Translations under genes and position numbers: made by a program
Notes under the pieces: generated by a model
The model's database searches: none
The model's input: the letters and a program-made list of their open reading frames with translations, nothing else
Told to the model about the DNA's origin: nothing
Origin: Microterricola viridarii
GTDB lineage: Bacteria; Actinomycetota; Actinomycetes; Actinomycetales; Microbacteriaceae
Reading direction: 5' to 3'
Assembly (NCBI RefSeq): GCF_001542775.1
Contig: NZ_CP014145.1
Coordinates: 1,736,001 to 1,800,000 of the forward strand
DNA: 64,000 nucleotides
Shown here: piece by piece, positions 57,420-64,000 of the stretch
How the letters are laid out: every line of letters begins with the position of its first letter
Position numbering within the stretch: the first letter of the stretch is position 1

Positions 57420-59012
57420 TCAGCGGTTCGAGGCGTAGACGACGTCGCCGTCAACGATGGTGGCCGCAGCGGAGATGGTGGCGAGGGCCGCAGGGTCGAC
57501 GGCGTGCGGGTCAGCGTCGAGAGCAACGAAGTCGGCGAAGTTTCCGGCCGCGATACGGCCGGTCACGGTCTCGAGGCCTGCGGCATACGCCGCCCCGGCG
57601 GAATAGAGTCCGAGCGCCTCATCCACGCCGAGCCGTTCGTCCGGCTCGAATCCCCCGACGGGTTCGGATGCCCGGTTCTGCCGTGTCACCGCGGCATGCA
57701 CGCCGTACATCGGGTTCGCGGGCTCGATCGGCGCGTCGGATCCGAAGGCAACGCGCGCGCCTGAATTGAGCAGGGAACGCCAGGCGTAGTTGGCCAGCGC
57801 ACGGTCGCCGAGGCGGCGCCGAGCGAGCCGGAAGTCGGTCGTGCAGTGCGTCGGCTGCAGGGAGGCGACAACGCCCAGCTCGGCGAAGCGCGCAATGTCG
57901 TCGCGGGCGATGTGCTGGGCATGCTCGATCCGGTTGCGCAGCCCCGCCGCCCGCGTGATGGCGACGGCCGCGGCATAGGCATCCAACACGTTCCGATTCG
58001 CCCTGTCGCCGATCGCGTGGGTGGCGACGGCGATCCCCCTGGAGTTCGCCCGCACGACCAGGGCCGCGAGCTCCTCGACGGGGAGCACCTCGACACCGTG
58101 ATTGCCGGGATCATCGGCGAAGTCGCTGAGCATGTGGGCACTGTGTGAGCCCAATGCCCCATCGGAGAAGAGCTTGACCGGTCCGGTCGTGATCCATCGA
58201 TCGCCGCTGCCCGTTCGCCAGCCCTCGTCGATGGCACGGTCGAGGTCCTCGTGCGGGATTCCCTTGTGCACCCGCAGCTTGAGGCGGCCCGCAGCACGCA
58301 TCGACTCGAAAGAGAGTCGCGTCGACTCGCCGTCGAGATCGGTCAGGTGCGTGAGCCCCATCGCCAGTAGTCGCTCCTGGGCACGCTCAAGCAGCGCGGG
58401 GAGCGCATCATTCAGCTCGCGTTCGGCGAGTTCGATCACGGCATCTGCGGCGCTCTCGCGAAGCACCCCGCTGGGTTCGCGACCGTCGGCGTCGCGCAGA
58501 ATGAGCCCACCGGCCGGGTCGGGGCTGGCGGCGTCGATACCGACCCGACGCAGGCCCAGGCTGTTCACCCAGATCGAGTGCCCGTCGAGGCTGGACAGCG
58601 CGACGGGGCGATCTGCGCACACCCGATCGAGGTCGTGTCTGCTCGGCAGGCCGCCCGGCCAGCCGTTGGCATCCCAGTACCCACCGGAGACCCAGCCGGT
58701 GCCCGGGCGCTCGGTGAGGTAGCCGCGGAGGGTGTCGAGCGCTTCCTGCTTGTGCCGCGCAGCGCGCAGGTCGACCGCGTCCATGTCACGGGCAACGCTC
58801 CCGGTATGGATGTGCGCGTCGTGGAACCCCGCGACGATGGCGGCGCCCGGCAAGGCGACCTCCCGCGCTGACGGTGCCGCGTCGCGGAGCGCTCGCCGCT
58901 CGCCGACGGCGGTGATCGTGCCCCGCTTCACGAGGATCGCGTCCGCGCGTTGTGCCCCCGGCGCGGTGCCCGGTAGGAGAATCCGGGGGTGGGTGTACAG
59001 CGTTGTGACCAT
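57420..59012 (-). CDS. Amidohydrolase-family (Amidohydro_3) metal enzyme
   Basis: A 530-residue metal-dependent hydrolase of the YtcJ/NfdA group. HDAHIHTG with the HxH pair, PVKLFSDGALGSHSA (metal-bridging region), ATHAIGDRANRNVLDA, and EHAQHIARDD and FGSDAPIEP. The group includes N-substituted formamide deformylases and other amide hydrolases. ATG or GTG start at 59012. Its place beside DmpA and PepC suggests deacylation of N-acyl or formyl amines. Substrate unproven. Confidence 0.88.
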   Translation of the reverse strand: MVTTLYTHPRILLPGTAPGAQRADAILVKRGTITAVGERRALRDAAPSAREVALPGAAIVAGFHDAHIHTGSVARDMDAVDLRAARHKQEALDTLRGYLTERPGTGWVSGGYWDANGWPGGLPSRHDLDRVCADRPVALSSLDGHSIWVNSLGLRRVGIDAASPDPAGGLILRDADGREPSGVLRESAADAVIELAERELNDALPALLERAQERLLAMGLTHLTDLDGESTRLSFESMRAAGRLKLRVHKGIPHEDLDRAIDEGWRTGSGDRWITTGPVKLFSDGALGSHSAHMLSDFADDPGNHGVEVLPVEELAALVVRANSRGIAVATHAIGDRANRNVLDAYAAAVAITRAAGLRNRIEHAQHIARDDIARFAELGVVASLQPTHCTTDFRLARRRLGDRALANYAWRSLLNSGARVAFGSDAPIEPANPMYGVHAAVTRQNRASEPVGGFEPDERLGVDEALGLYSAGAAYAAGLETVTGRIAAGNFADFVALDADPHAVDPAALATISAAATIVDGDVVYASNR

Positions 59013-59238
59013 TAGCTTTCCTCACGCTCCGCACCGGCATCCATGCACTAGAAGCAACACTAGGGCGGAGGCAACTCAATGCTCAACGGCGTTCGCGCCG
59101 GATGCGTCGGGGTGAGCGCAAGCGATGCTTATGTTGTCGCGATTCCCGTGCCGGGCGGGCGGGCGGGCCGCGACGACCTGCAGGCCGCCTGCCCGGGGGA
59201 AGAGGCGTGGGAAGAGCCGCCACCAGCGCAGCCGCACC

Positions 59239-59266
59239 GCGCGCCGGAGGAGATCTTCCGGCGCGC
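59239..59266 (-). terminator. Hairpin downstream of the small membrane protein
   Basis: GCGCGCCGGA (59239-59248) pairs perfectly with TCCGGCGCGC (59257-59266). It lies 16 bases past the 3' end of the leftward gene at 59282. No T-run is visible. Confidence 0.5.
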
Positions 59267-59281
59267 CTCACCCGATTTGTC

Positions 59282-59647
59282 TCAGCCCGGCGGCACGGGG
59301 CCGAGCGCGACCGCCAGCATCGCGAGCACTCCCCCGACGATGAAGATCAAAGTGCCCAGCTGCATGGTGCGCGTCTTGTTGCGGTTCGCTGTGGCCACGC
59401 TGACCTCGAGGATCGGGCAGCCAGACCAGCCCAGCAGCCCCAGGCTGAGCGCGACCAGCGCAGCGCCGGACCACCACAGCGCGGCGAGCCCCGCCGGCAG
59501 CACCGCCGGCCGCCAGCCCGACGCGAACAGCGTGCCCGTCGATACCGCGGACGCCCCGATCGCGACCGAGAACCAGACGGTTCCCGTGCGCATGATCCGT
59601 TGGACGTTTTCGCTGGCCCCCATCAGTTCTGCAGACTCACCCGACAT
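59282..59647 (-). CDS. Small membrane protein of unknown function
   Basis: A 121-residue protein with three or four hydrophobic segments (VWFSVAIGASAVSTGTLFAS, VLPAGLAALWWSGAALVALS and LIFIVGGVLAMLAVALGPVP). I do not recognise the family. GGGAAA lies just before ATG 59647; the frame continues upstream but without a ribosome site. Confidence 0.6.
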   Translation of the reverse strand: MSGESAELMGASENVQRIMRTGTVWFSVAIGASAVSTGTLFASGWRPAVLPAGLAALWWSGAALVALSLGLLGWSGCPILEVSVATANRNKTRTMQLGTLIFIVGGVLAMLAVALGPVPPG

Positions 59648-59838
59648 GGTTTCCCGGCTTTCTTGCGCACACCCCAATCCGCGAAAACTACCACCAACCC
59701 CCGGGAACTGGATCAATGCGAACGGATGCCTCCGCCTGCCTTCGGCCGCTCGAACGCACGGAGGAGATCGCCGCAGTGGCGTGCGCCCCGTACAGGGCAG
59801 TACCGTTCTGGCTGAACCCACAGAAAGAGGAGCCACCC

Positions 59839-60303
59839 ATGGCATCGAGCGCCACCCCGAGCATCCGGCCACTCGCCCCCGCCGATGAGGCCCGCTGGCG
59901 GGTGCTGTTCCGCGCCTACCGCGAGTTCTACGAACTGCCGGAATCCGAGGATGTCGTCTCGCGGGTGTGGGGCTGGCTGATGGATGCCAGCCACGAGTGC
60001 AACGCGCTCGTCGCCGAGGCAGACGGGGCAATCGCAGGGTTTGCGCACTACCGGCGCTTCTCCACGCCCTACACGGGCACGACGGGGATTTACCTCGACG
60101 ACCTCTTCACCGACCCGGCCGCGCGGGGTCGCGGCGTCGGCCGGGCGCTGATCGGGCGGCTCACCGAGATGGCCGCCGTGGAGGGCCACGAGGTGGTGGA
60201 GTGGGCGACCGCAGCCGACAACCACCAGGCCCAGGCCCTCTACGACACACTGGCCACCCGCACCAGCTGGGTGACGTACGAGGCCGAGCCGACCATCATC
60301 TAG
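59839..60303 (+). CDS. GNAT acetyltransferase
   Basis: A 154-residue GNAT: WRVLFRAYREFYELPESEDV, DDLFTDPAARGRGVGRALIG as the acetyl-CoA loop, and WATAADNHQAQALYDTLA. This is the eukaryotic-type GNAT seen in diamine and amino-acid acetyltransferases. AGAGGAG precedes ATG 59839, which is preferred to an upstream extension of the frame. Spaced 9 bases from the cupin gene. Confidence 0.88.
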   Translation: MASSATPSIRPLAPADEARWRVLFRAYREFYELPESEDVVSRVWGWLMDASHECNALVAEADGAIAGFAHYRRFSTPYTGTTGIYLDDLFTDPAARGRGVGRALIGRLTEMAAVEGHEVVEWATAADNHQAQALYDTLATRTSWVTYEAEPTII

Positions 60304-60312
60304 GGTGGCGGG

Positions 60313-60732
60313 ATGAGTGCATACGAAGTAATGGAAATGGGCGGGCTCGACGCGTGGGCCGAGTTCACCGGCGGCGTCGCGCCCGGCAAGCGGTTCGTCG
60401 AGAAGGAGCTGCCGCTGGAGTTCATCGGCATGTCGGCCACGGCCGCAGAGCCCGGCCAGCAGGCGCCGTTCTGGCACACGCACGAGAAGGTGGAGGAGCT
60501 CTACGTGTTCCTTGCCGGCCGCGGCCAGATGGGGTTGAACGACGACATCATCGACGTGCAGGCCGGAACCACCGTCCGCGTGCCGCAGGGCACGTGGAGC
60601 ACGTGGCGCTGCCTGCCCGACAGCCCGGAGGCGCTGCGTTGGCTCTGCATCCGCGCCGGCGGCGCCGCGCTGGCCGAGATCGGCCGCGACGGCGTGCTCG
60701 ACCGCGAACGCCCGATGCCCTGGGCCGAGTAG
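60313..60732 (+). CDS. Cupin-domain protein
   Basis: A 139-residue single cupin with the metal-binding HTHEKVEELYVFLAGRGQ and PQGTWSTWRC in motif 2. Cupins of this kind bind a metal and act on or sense small ligands; function unknown. Probably co-transcribed with the GNAT gene just upstream. Confidence 0.85.
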   Translation: MSAYEVMEMGGLDAWAEFTGGVAPGKRFVEKELPLEFIGMSATAAEPGQQAPFWHTHEKVEELYVFLAGRGQMGLNDDIIDVQAGTTVRVPQGTWSTWRCLPDSPEALRWLCIRAGGAALAEIGRDGVLDRERPMPWAE

Positions 60733-60777
60733 GCACTTTCCCGGTCTGCTCCAGCGAGCGGTGCGCCCCGGCGTTCC

Positions 60778-61047
60778 TCAGGTGCGCGGCGCGTCGTCAA
60801 CGTCGAGGGCGACCTCGATCTCGTCGCCCGCGCCCCTGCCGGTGGCGGCCCGCGTCTCGGCGTTGAACGAGATGAGGAATCGACCGCCCCTCGACGCGAT
60901 CGAGCTGCGGTAGGAGTAGTCGCCGTCGATGGTGACGACGACGGGCACGCGTTTGCCGCGTCCGAAGCCGAGAACGATCTCCTCGGGCACGACGATGCCA
61001 ACGTTGTTGCCGCCGGTCGACATCAGTGTTGTTCGAAAGCTGACCAC
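60778..61047 (-). CDS. DUF1905 domain protein
   Basis: An 89-residue stand-alone DUF1905 domain: NNVGIVVPEEIVLGFGRGKR then VPVVVTIDGDYSYRSSI and GGRFLISFNAETRAATG. Usually fused to a YdeI/OmdA domain; here it is alone. GTG 61047 with GAGAGGAGC ahead. Confidence 0.8.
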   Translation of the reverse strand: MVSFRTTLMSTGGNNVGIVVPEEIVLGFGRGKRVPVVVTIDGDYSYRSSIASRGGRFLISFNAETRAATGRGAGDEIEVALDVDDAPRT

Positions 61048-61093
61048 GGTTGCTCCTCTCCGAATGCCGATCGGGTGCGCTCGGCAGCTCAGA

Positions 61094-61666
61094 CTATGCC
61101 TCCGCGCGAGTCTCCAGGGCAGATGTCAGCGTGCGGATGCCGAAACTGAACGCCTCGTCGACGTCGCCACCGAGATTGAAGGCGCCGGCAAGCTCCATGC
61201 TGATGAACCCGTTGGCCCACGCCGTCACGGTGCGCGCGGCGTCGAGTGCATGAGCCGGGCCCGCGAGTGCGCCGGCCGCCTCCAGGATCGGCGCGCTCGA
61301 CGCGACGATCGTGTCGTGCGCCGGCCGTCTGCCGGCGGGGCCGGGCGCGAAGATGAGGTGGAAGCCGGCCGGGAACCGATGTGCGAAGGCGCGGAACGCC
61401 ACGGCGAGCGCGGCGACGCGCGCGGCGGCATCCGCCGGCTCGGCCGCGGCCAGGCGCAAATGGGCGCCGAGGTCAGTGATGGTGGCCTCGGCGATCAGTC
61501 GCACGAGCTCGTCGCGGTTGCGGATGCGCTTGTACAGCGACGGGGCTTTGACGCCCACTCGGCTGGCGACCGCCTGCATGGTCAGGCCGGCAAGCCCGTC
61601 TGCCTCCAAGATCTCGCGCCCGACGGCGAGGATCGCTTCGCGTGATGTGCGTTCCGGTGTTGGCAT
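61094..61666 (-). CDS. TetR-family repressor (WHG-domain type)
   Basis: A 190-residue TetR regulator: TREAIL-like opening (TSREAILAVGREILEADGLA), AVASRVGVKAPSLYKRIRNR as recognition helix region, and a C-terminal domain of the WHG type seen near drug and ligand response genes. GGGAG precedes ATG 61666; ATG 61696 lacks a ribosome site. Divergent from the metallo-hydrolase gene with two operators between. Confidence 0.9.
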   Translation of the reverse strand: MPTPERTSREAILAVGREILEADGLAGLTMQAVASRVGVKAPSLYKRIRNRDELVRLIAEATITDLGAHLRLAAAEPADAAARVAALAVAFRAFAHRFPAGFHLIFAPGPAGRRPAHDTIVASSAPILEAAGALAGPAHALDAARTVTAWANGFISMELAGAFNLGGDVDEAFSFGIRTLTSALETRAEA

Positions 61667-61707
61667 TGTGCTCCCGCGGCTCGACGTTGTGTGCATGACC
61701 GAACATG

Positions 61708-61728
61708 ATGGCTATTGACCATAGCCAT
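61708..61728. promoter_or_regulatory. TetR operator 1
   Basis: ATGGCTAT-TGACC-ATAGCCAT is a perfect 8-bp inverted repeat. It lies between the divergent TetR and metallo-hydrolase genes. Confidence 0.75.
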
Positions 61729-61729
61729 G

Positions 61730-61750
61730 ATGGCTATGTATCGTAGCCAT
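61730..61750. promoter_or_regulatory. TetR operator 2
   Basis: ATGGCTA-TGTATCG-TAGCCAT shares the ATGGCTA/TAGCCAT arms with operator 1, centre to centre 22 bases, i.e. about two helical turns, so two dimers could bind on one face. Confidence 0.75.
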
Positions 61751-61776
61751 GGTAGCAACGAGGAAGGATTCGGACA

Positions 61777-62481
61777 ATGCAACTCGCACCAGGGCTCCGC
61801 CGTGTCGGCAACGACATCGTGGCGTTCCACCTCATCGAGACACCCGCCGGCATCACCATGATCGATGCCGGACTCCCCGGCCATTGGGCCGATCTGCGTG
61901 CCGAGCTCGAAGACATGGGTCGCGACATCCGTGACATCCGCGGCGTCGTGCTCACTCACGGCGACAGCGACCACATCGGCATCGCGGAACGCCTGCGCCG
62001 TGACCACGGAATCCCCGTCTATGTGCACGCGGCCGATGCCGCGCGAGCGCGCGGGGAGGCAACCTCGCATGCCGCGGGCGGGCCCAAACGTTTCGGTGCC
62101 GTTCTCGGCTTCGGCGCGTACGCGCTCCGCAAGGGCGGCATGAAGAGCACGCACCTGACGTCGGTAATGGAGATGCAGGGCGGCGAGACGCTGCCCCTCC
62201 CCGGCTCGCCCCAGATCATCGGTATGCCGGGGCACTCACCGGGCAGTGTCGCGGTCTTCGTCCCCAGCGTCGACACGGTCTTCGTCGGGGATGCGCTCAC
62301 TACCCGCAATGTGCTGACCGGGGTGACGGGCCCGCAGCCGGCACCCTTCACCGACGACCCGGGCGAGGCGCTGCGCTCGCTCGACGCTCTCGCGGAGCTG
62401 CCCGCACACCGTGTCGTGCCCGGCCATGGCCCGGCCTGGTCCGGCTCGATGGCCGACGCCGTCGCCCAGATCCGCGCCTGA
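61777..62481 (+). CDS. Metallo-beta-lactamase-fold hydrolase
   Basis: A 234-residue MBL-fold protein. The zinc motif reads THGDSDHIG (HxDxDH rather than HxHxDH, a variant common in actinobacterial relatives). Further ligands are GMPGHSPGSV, FVGDAL, and VVPGHGP. GAGGAAGGA precedes ATG 61777. Two TetR operators lie in the gap, so it is probably induced by its substrate, likely a lactone or thioester. A decayed copy of its last 18 codons lies at 63139. Confidence 0.9.
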   Translation: MQLAPGLRRVGNDIVAFHLIETPAGITMIDAGLPGHWADLRAELEDMGRDIRDIRGVVLTHGDSDHIGIAERLRRDHGIPVYVHAADAARARGEATSHAAGGPKRFGAVLGFGAYALRKGGMKSTHLTSVMEMQGGETLPLPGSPQIIGMPGHSPGSVAVFVPSVDTVFVGDALTTRNVLTGVTGPQPAPFTDDPGEALRSLDALAELPAHRVVPGHGPAWSGSMADAVAQIRA

Positions 62482-62522
62482 GCCGGGGAAGGGTCGGGGC
62501 CGGAGCCTGCCGGGACCACAAA

Positions 62523-62553
62523 CGGCCGGCATCCGGTACACGGATGCCGGCCG
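62523..62553. terminator. Hairpin between hydrolase and PRC gene
   Basis: CGGCCGGCATCCG (62523-62535) pairs perfectly over 13 bp with CGGATGCCGGCCG (62541-62553). It lies 42 bases after the hydrolase stop and can serve the leftward PRC gene too. No T-run. Confidence 0.65.
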
Positions 62554-62613
62554 CTCCCCAGCTCAACGAGCGTGGTGCCTGGGTCGCCCGTTCAAGGGAT
62601 ACGGGCGCCGGGC

Positions 62614-62652
62614 GGTCAGATGCTGGGTGGTCAGATGCCGGCCGGTCAGATG
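62614..62652. repeat. Three 15-base-period repeats at the PRC gene end
   Basis: GGTCAGATG occurs at 62614, 62629 and 62644, 15 bases apart. The last copy contains the stop codon of the PRC gene (leftward TGA), so stops are present in each copy. Confidence 0.75.
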
Positions 62653-63005
62653 TAGTAGCCGCCGTAGTAGATGCCGATGCTCTCGCGGTACTGCGGGTCG
62701 GTCATGGCGATGCCCTCGACCAGCTCCGGAGAATCTTTGATCTGCTCCTTGGTGAGGTCGACGTACACCACCTTCTCGGCGTCATCGATGCGCTCGACGG
62801 TTCCGGCCGGCAGCACAACCTTGCGGCCGAAGATCCAGGGGCCGGTGTCGACGACGATGCTGGCGGCCCCGACCGCGTCGCTGGCCTCATCAATCTTGCC
62901 GATGTGGCCATCTGTGGCGTGCACCTTGTAACCGACGATGCCGGCGGAGTCCGGCGTGCGTCCTGTCGAATCCCGATAAGACCAGGGGTCCCATGTGTTG
63001 GACAT
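62646..63005 (-). CDS. PRC-barrel domain protein
   Basis: A 119-residue PRC-barrel protein: WDPWSYRDS, GYKVHATDGHIGKIDEASD, then GRKVVLPAGTVERIDDAEK and VYVDLTKEQIKDSPEL. PRC barrels bind partner proteins in RNA processing and photosynthesis, and many actinobacterial copies are stress-related. AAGGAACG precedes ATG 63005; the frame extends upstream without support. Confidence 0.9.
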   Translation of the reverse strand: MSNTWDPWSYRDSTGRTPDSAGIVGYKVHATDGHIGKIDEASDAVGAASIVVDTGPWIFGRKVVLPAGTVERIDDAEKVVYVDLTKEQIKDSPELVEGIAMTDPQYRESIGIYYGGYYI

Positions 63006-63138
63006 GTCCGTTCCTTTCTTCGTGACGGTCTGTGTACTTTTCAACCCTGCCGCACGGTGGACGATGACCACAGGGGGTTGTGAATGACGAACCGGCCTGT
63101 TATCACGGGCGCGCGGCGTGAAATCCGCGCCCTGAGGG

Positions 63139-63195
63139 AATGGCCCGGCCCGCGCCCGCTCGTTGGCCGACGCGGTTGGCCAGGTCCGCGCCTGA
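63139..63195 (+). pseudogene. Decayed 3' copy of the metallo-hydrolase gene
   Basis: These 57 bases align without gaps with 62425-62481, the end of the hydrolase gene (47 of 57 identical by eye), including the TGA. The encoded 18-residue tail NGPARARSLADAVGQVRA resembles HGPAWSGSMADAVAQIRA. A stop codon lies just upstream, so only a fragment remains. Confidence 0.65.
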
Positions 63196-63266
63196 ACAGG
63201 CGGGAGCTCAGTCGGGAGCTCAGACAGGGTCAGGCGCGATTCAGCCGCGCGCACTAGCCTTCCGGC

Positions 63267-63764
63267 ATGACCACCACCCGCCTGCAACACCACCGGATCC
63301 AGCCCGGCCCCGGCCAGGAATCCGTCTGGGACTATCCCCGGCCACCGCGCGTCGAACGGGTGGACCAGCGCGTCACCGTCGAGGTCGACGGGCAGCGTGT
63401 CGTCGACACCACCGACGTGGTGCGCGTCCTGGAGACCAGCCATCCGCCGGTCTACTACCTGCCGCGCGGCGCGTTCGCACCGGGCGTGCTGCAGCCGGCA
63501 CGTGGCCGCACGCACTGCGAGTTCAAGGGCGAAGCACGCTACCTCTCGGTGGGCAGCGCGGCCGGTGCGGCGTGGTATTACCCGGCACCTGCACCCGGCT
63601 ATGAGGCGCTGGCCGACCGGATTGCGGTGTACCCGGGCGCCATGGAGCGCTGCACTGTGGATGGGGAGACCGTCACCGCCCAGGCCGGCGATTTCTACGG
63701 CGGCTGGATCACCTCCCGCGTCGTCGGCCCGTTCAAAGGGGAAGCCGGAACGTGGGGCTGGTGA
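63267..63764 (+). CDS. DUF427 protein
   Basis: A 165-residue protein with the DUF427 (NTP-transferase-like) fold: ESVWDYPRPPRVERVDQRVT, VVRVLETSHPPVYYLPR, HCEFKGEARYLSVG and VTAQAGDFYGGWI. The family is widespread and its function unknown. No neighbour clarifies its role. Confidence 0.88.
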   Translation: MTTTRLQHHRIQPGPGQESVWDYPRPPRVERVDQRVTVEVDGQRVVDTTDVVRVLETSHPPVYYLPRGAFAPGVLQPARGRTHCEFKGEARYLSVGSAAGAAWYYPAPAPGYEALADRIAVYPGAMERCTVDGETVTAQAGDFYGGWITSRVVGPFKGEAGTWGW

Positions 63765-63797
63765 ATCGCGCGCCCCTGCGGTGAACAGCCGGGCGCG

Positions 63798-63849
63798 CAG
63801 GTAGCGACAGTGTGGCAGGTAGCGACAGTGCTGGCAGGTAACCACAGTG
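63798..63849. repeat. Three tandem 15-mers
   Basis: CAGGTAGCGACAGTG occurs at 63798-63812 and 63816-63830; a third copy, CAGGTAACCACAGTG, is at 63835-63849. The period is 18-19 bases. It ends 37 bases before the regulator gene. Confidence 0.85.
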
Positions 63850-63886
63850 CCTCCCGGGGCGGGATGCCGCGGCCTATCGTTGAGGA

Positions 63887-64000
63887 ATGGGAGACGTGCG
63901 CAGTGACATCCGGGAGTTCTTGAGTTCGCGGCGCGCCCGGATCTCGCCGGAGCAAGCAGGCCTTCCCGCGTACGGCGGCAACCGGCGCGTCCCCGGGCTG
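63887..64000 (+). CDS. MmyB-type XRE regulator (3' truncated)
   Basis: The first 38 codons of a helix-turn-helix regulator. DIREFLSSRRARISPEQAGL and PAYGGNRRVPGL are the characteristic N-terminus of MmyB-type regulators (XRE domain followed by a ligand-binding domain). ATG 63887 with TGAGGA just ahead. The rest is beyond the window. Confidence 0.8.
   Translation, partial: MGDVRSDIREFLSSRRARISPEQAGLPAYGGNRRVPGL

Overview
The window is about 64 kb of dense, GC-rich bacterial chromosome with GTG starts, 4-base ATGA/GTGA gene overlaps and a DtxR-type iron box. The protein families (Rox-type monooxygenase, PadR/ABC1, DUF4386, DUF427, MmyB-type regulator) point to a high-GC actinobacterium. My best guess is Microbacteriaceae, an inference from general character rather than from a marker gene. 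I saw no rRNA, tRNA, CRISPR array, transposase or phage gene.

Layout. 1-6663: tail of a succinate dehydrogenase/fumarate reductase flavoprotein, an alpha/beta hydrolase, a rifampicin monooxygenase (rox-like), a DUF4287 protein, a cupin-type regulator divergent from a thioredoxin-reductase-like flavoenzyme, and an AlkD-like protein. 6861-13447: an RND exporter with an unusual coiled-coil insert, overlapping its two-component system, then a membrane-anchored hydrolase. 13592-19962: small enzymes, a PadR/ABC1-kinase pair, and a sarcosine-oxidase-like enzyme behind a 23-bp tandem repeat. 20016-28339: a seven-gene siderophore operon under a DtxR box, combining a FepBDGC-type importer, a heterodimeric exporter-fold ABC pair with complementary broken ATPase motifs, and a siderophore-interacting reductase. 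28553-39231: AraC and TetR regulators, an MMPL exporter, a PEP-mutase-like protein, a second AlkD-like protein, an aldo/keto reductase, DUF4386, and a calcium-type P-ATPase.

39228-59012 is the most interesting region, a roughly 20-kb peptide and D-amino-acid scavenging island. A leftward operon (GNAT acyltransferase, SIS protein, N-succinylamino-acid-racemase-like enzyme, M19 dipeptidase, class I amidotransferase, serine hydrolase) diverges from an M20 deacylase and a rightward operon (peptide ABC transporter, S66 LD-carboxypeptidase, two cytosolic class-A-beta-lactamase-like hydrolases). A third, leftward group holds PepC, a DmpA-type aminopeptidase and an amidohydrolase. GNAT, racemase and M20 deacylase are the three steps of the known N-succinyl route that irreversibly converts D- to L-amino acids. 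A 17-bp palindrome close to AGATACG-NNN-CGTATCT recurs at the three promoter regions and probably ties the island into one regulon.

59239-64000: small genes (GNAT, cupin, DUF1905), a TetR repressor with twin operators facing a metallo-beta-lactamase-fold hydrolase, a PRC-barrel protein, a DUF427 protein and the start of an MmyB-type regulator cut by the window end.
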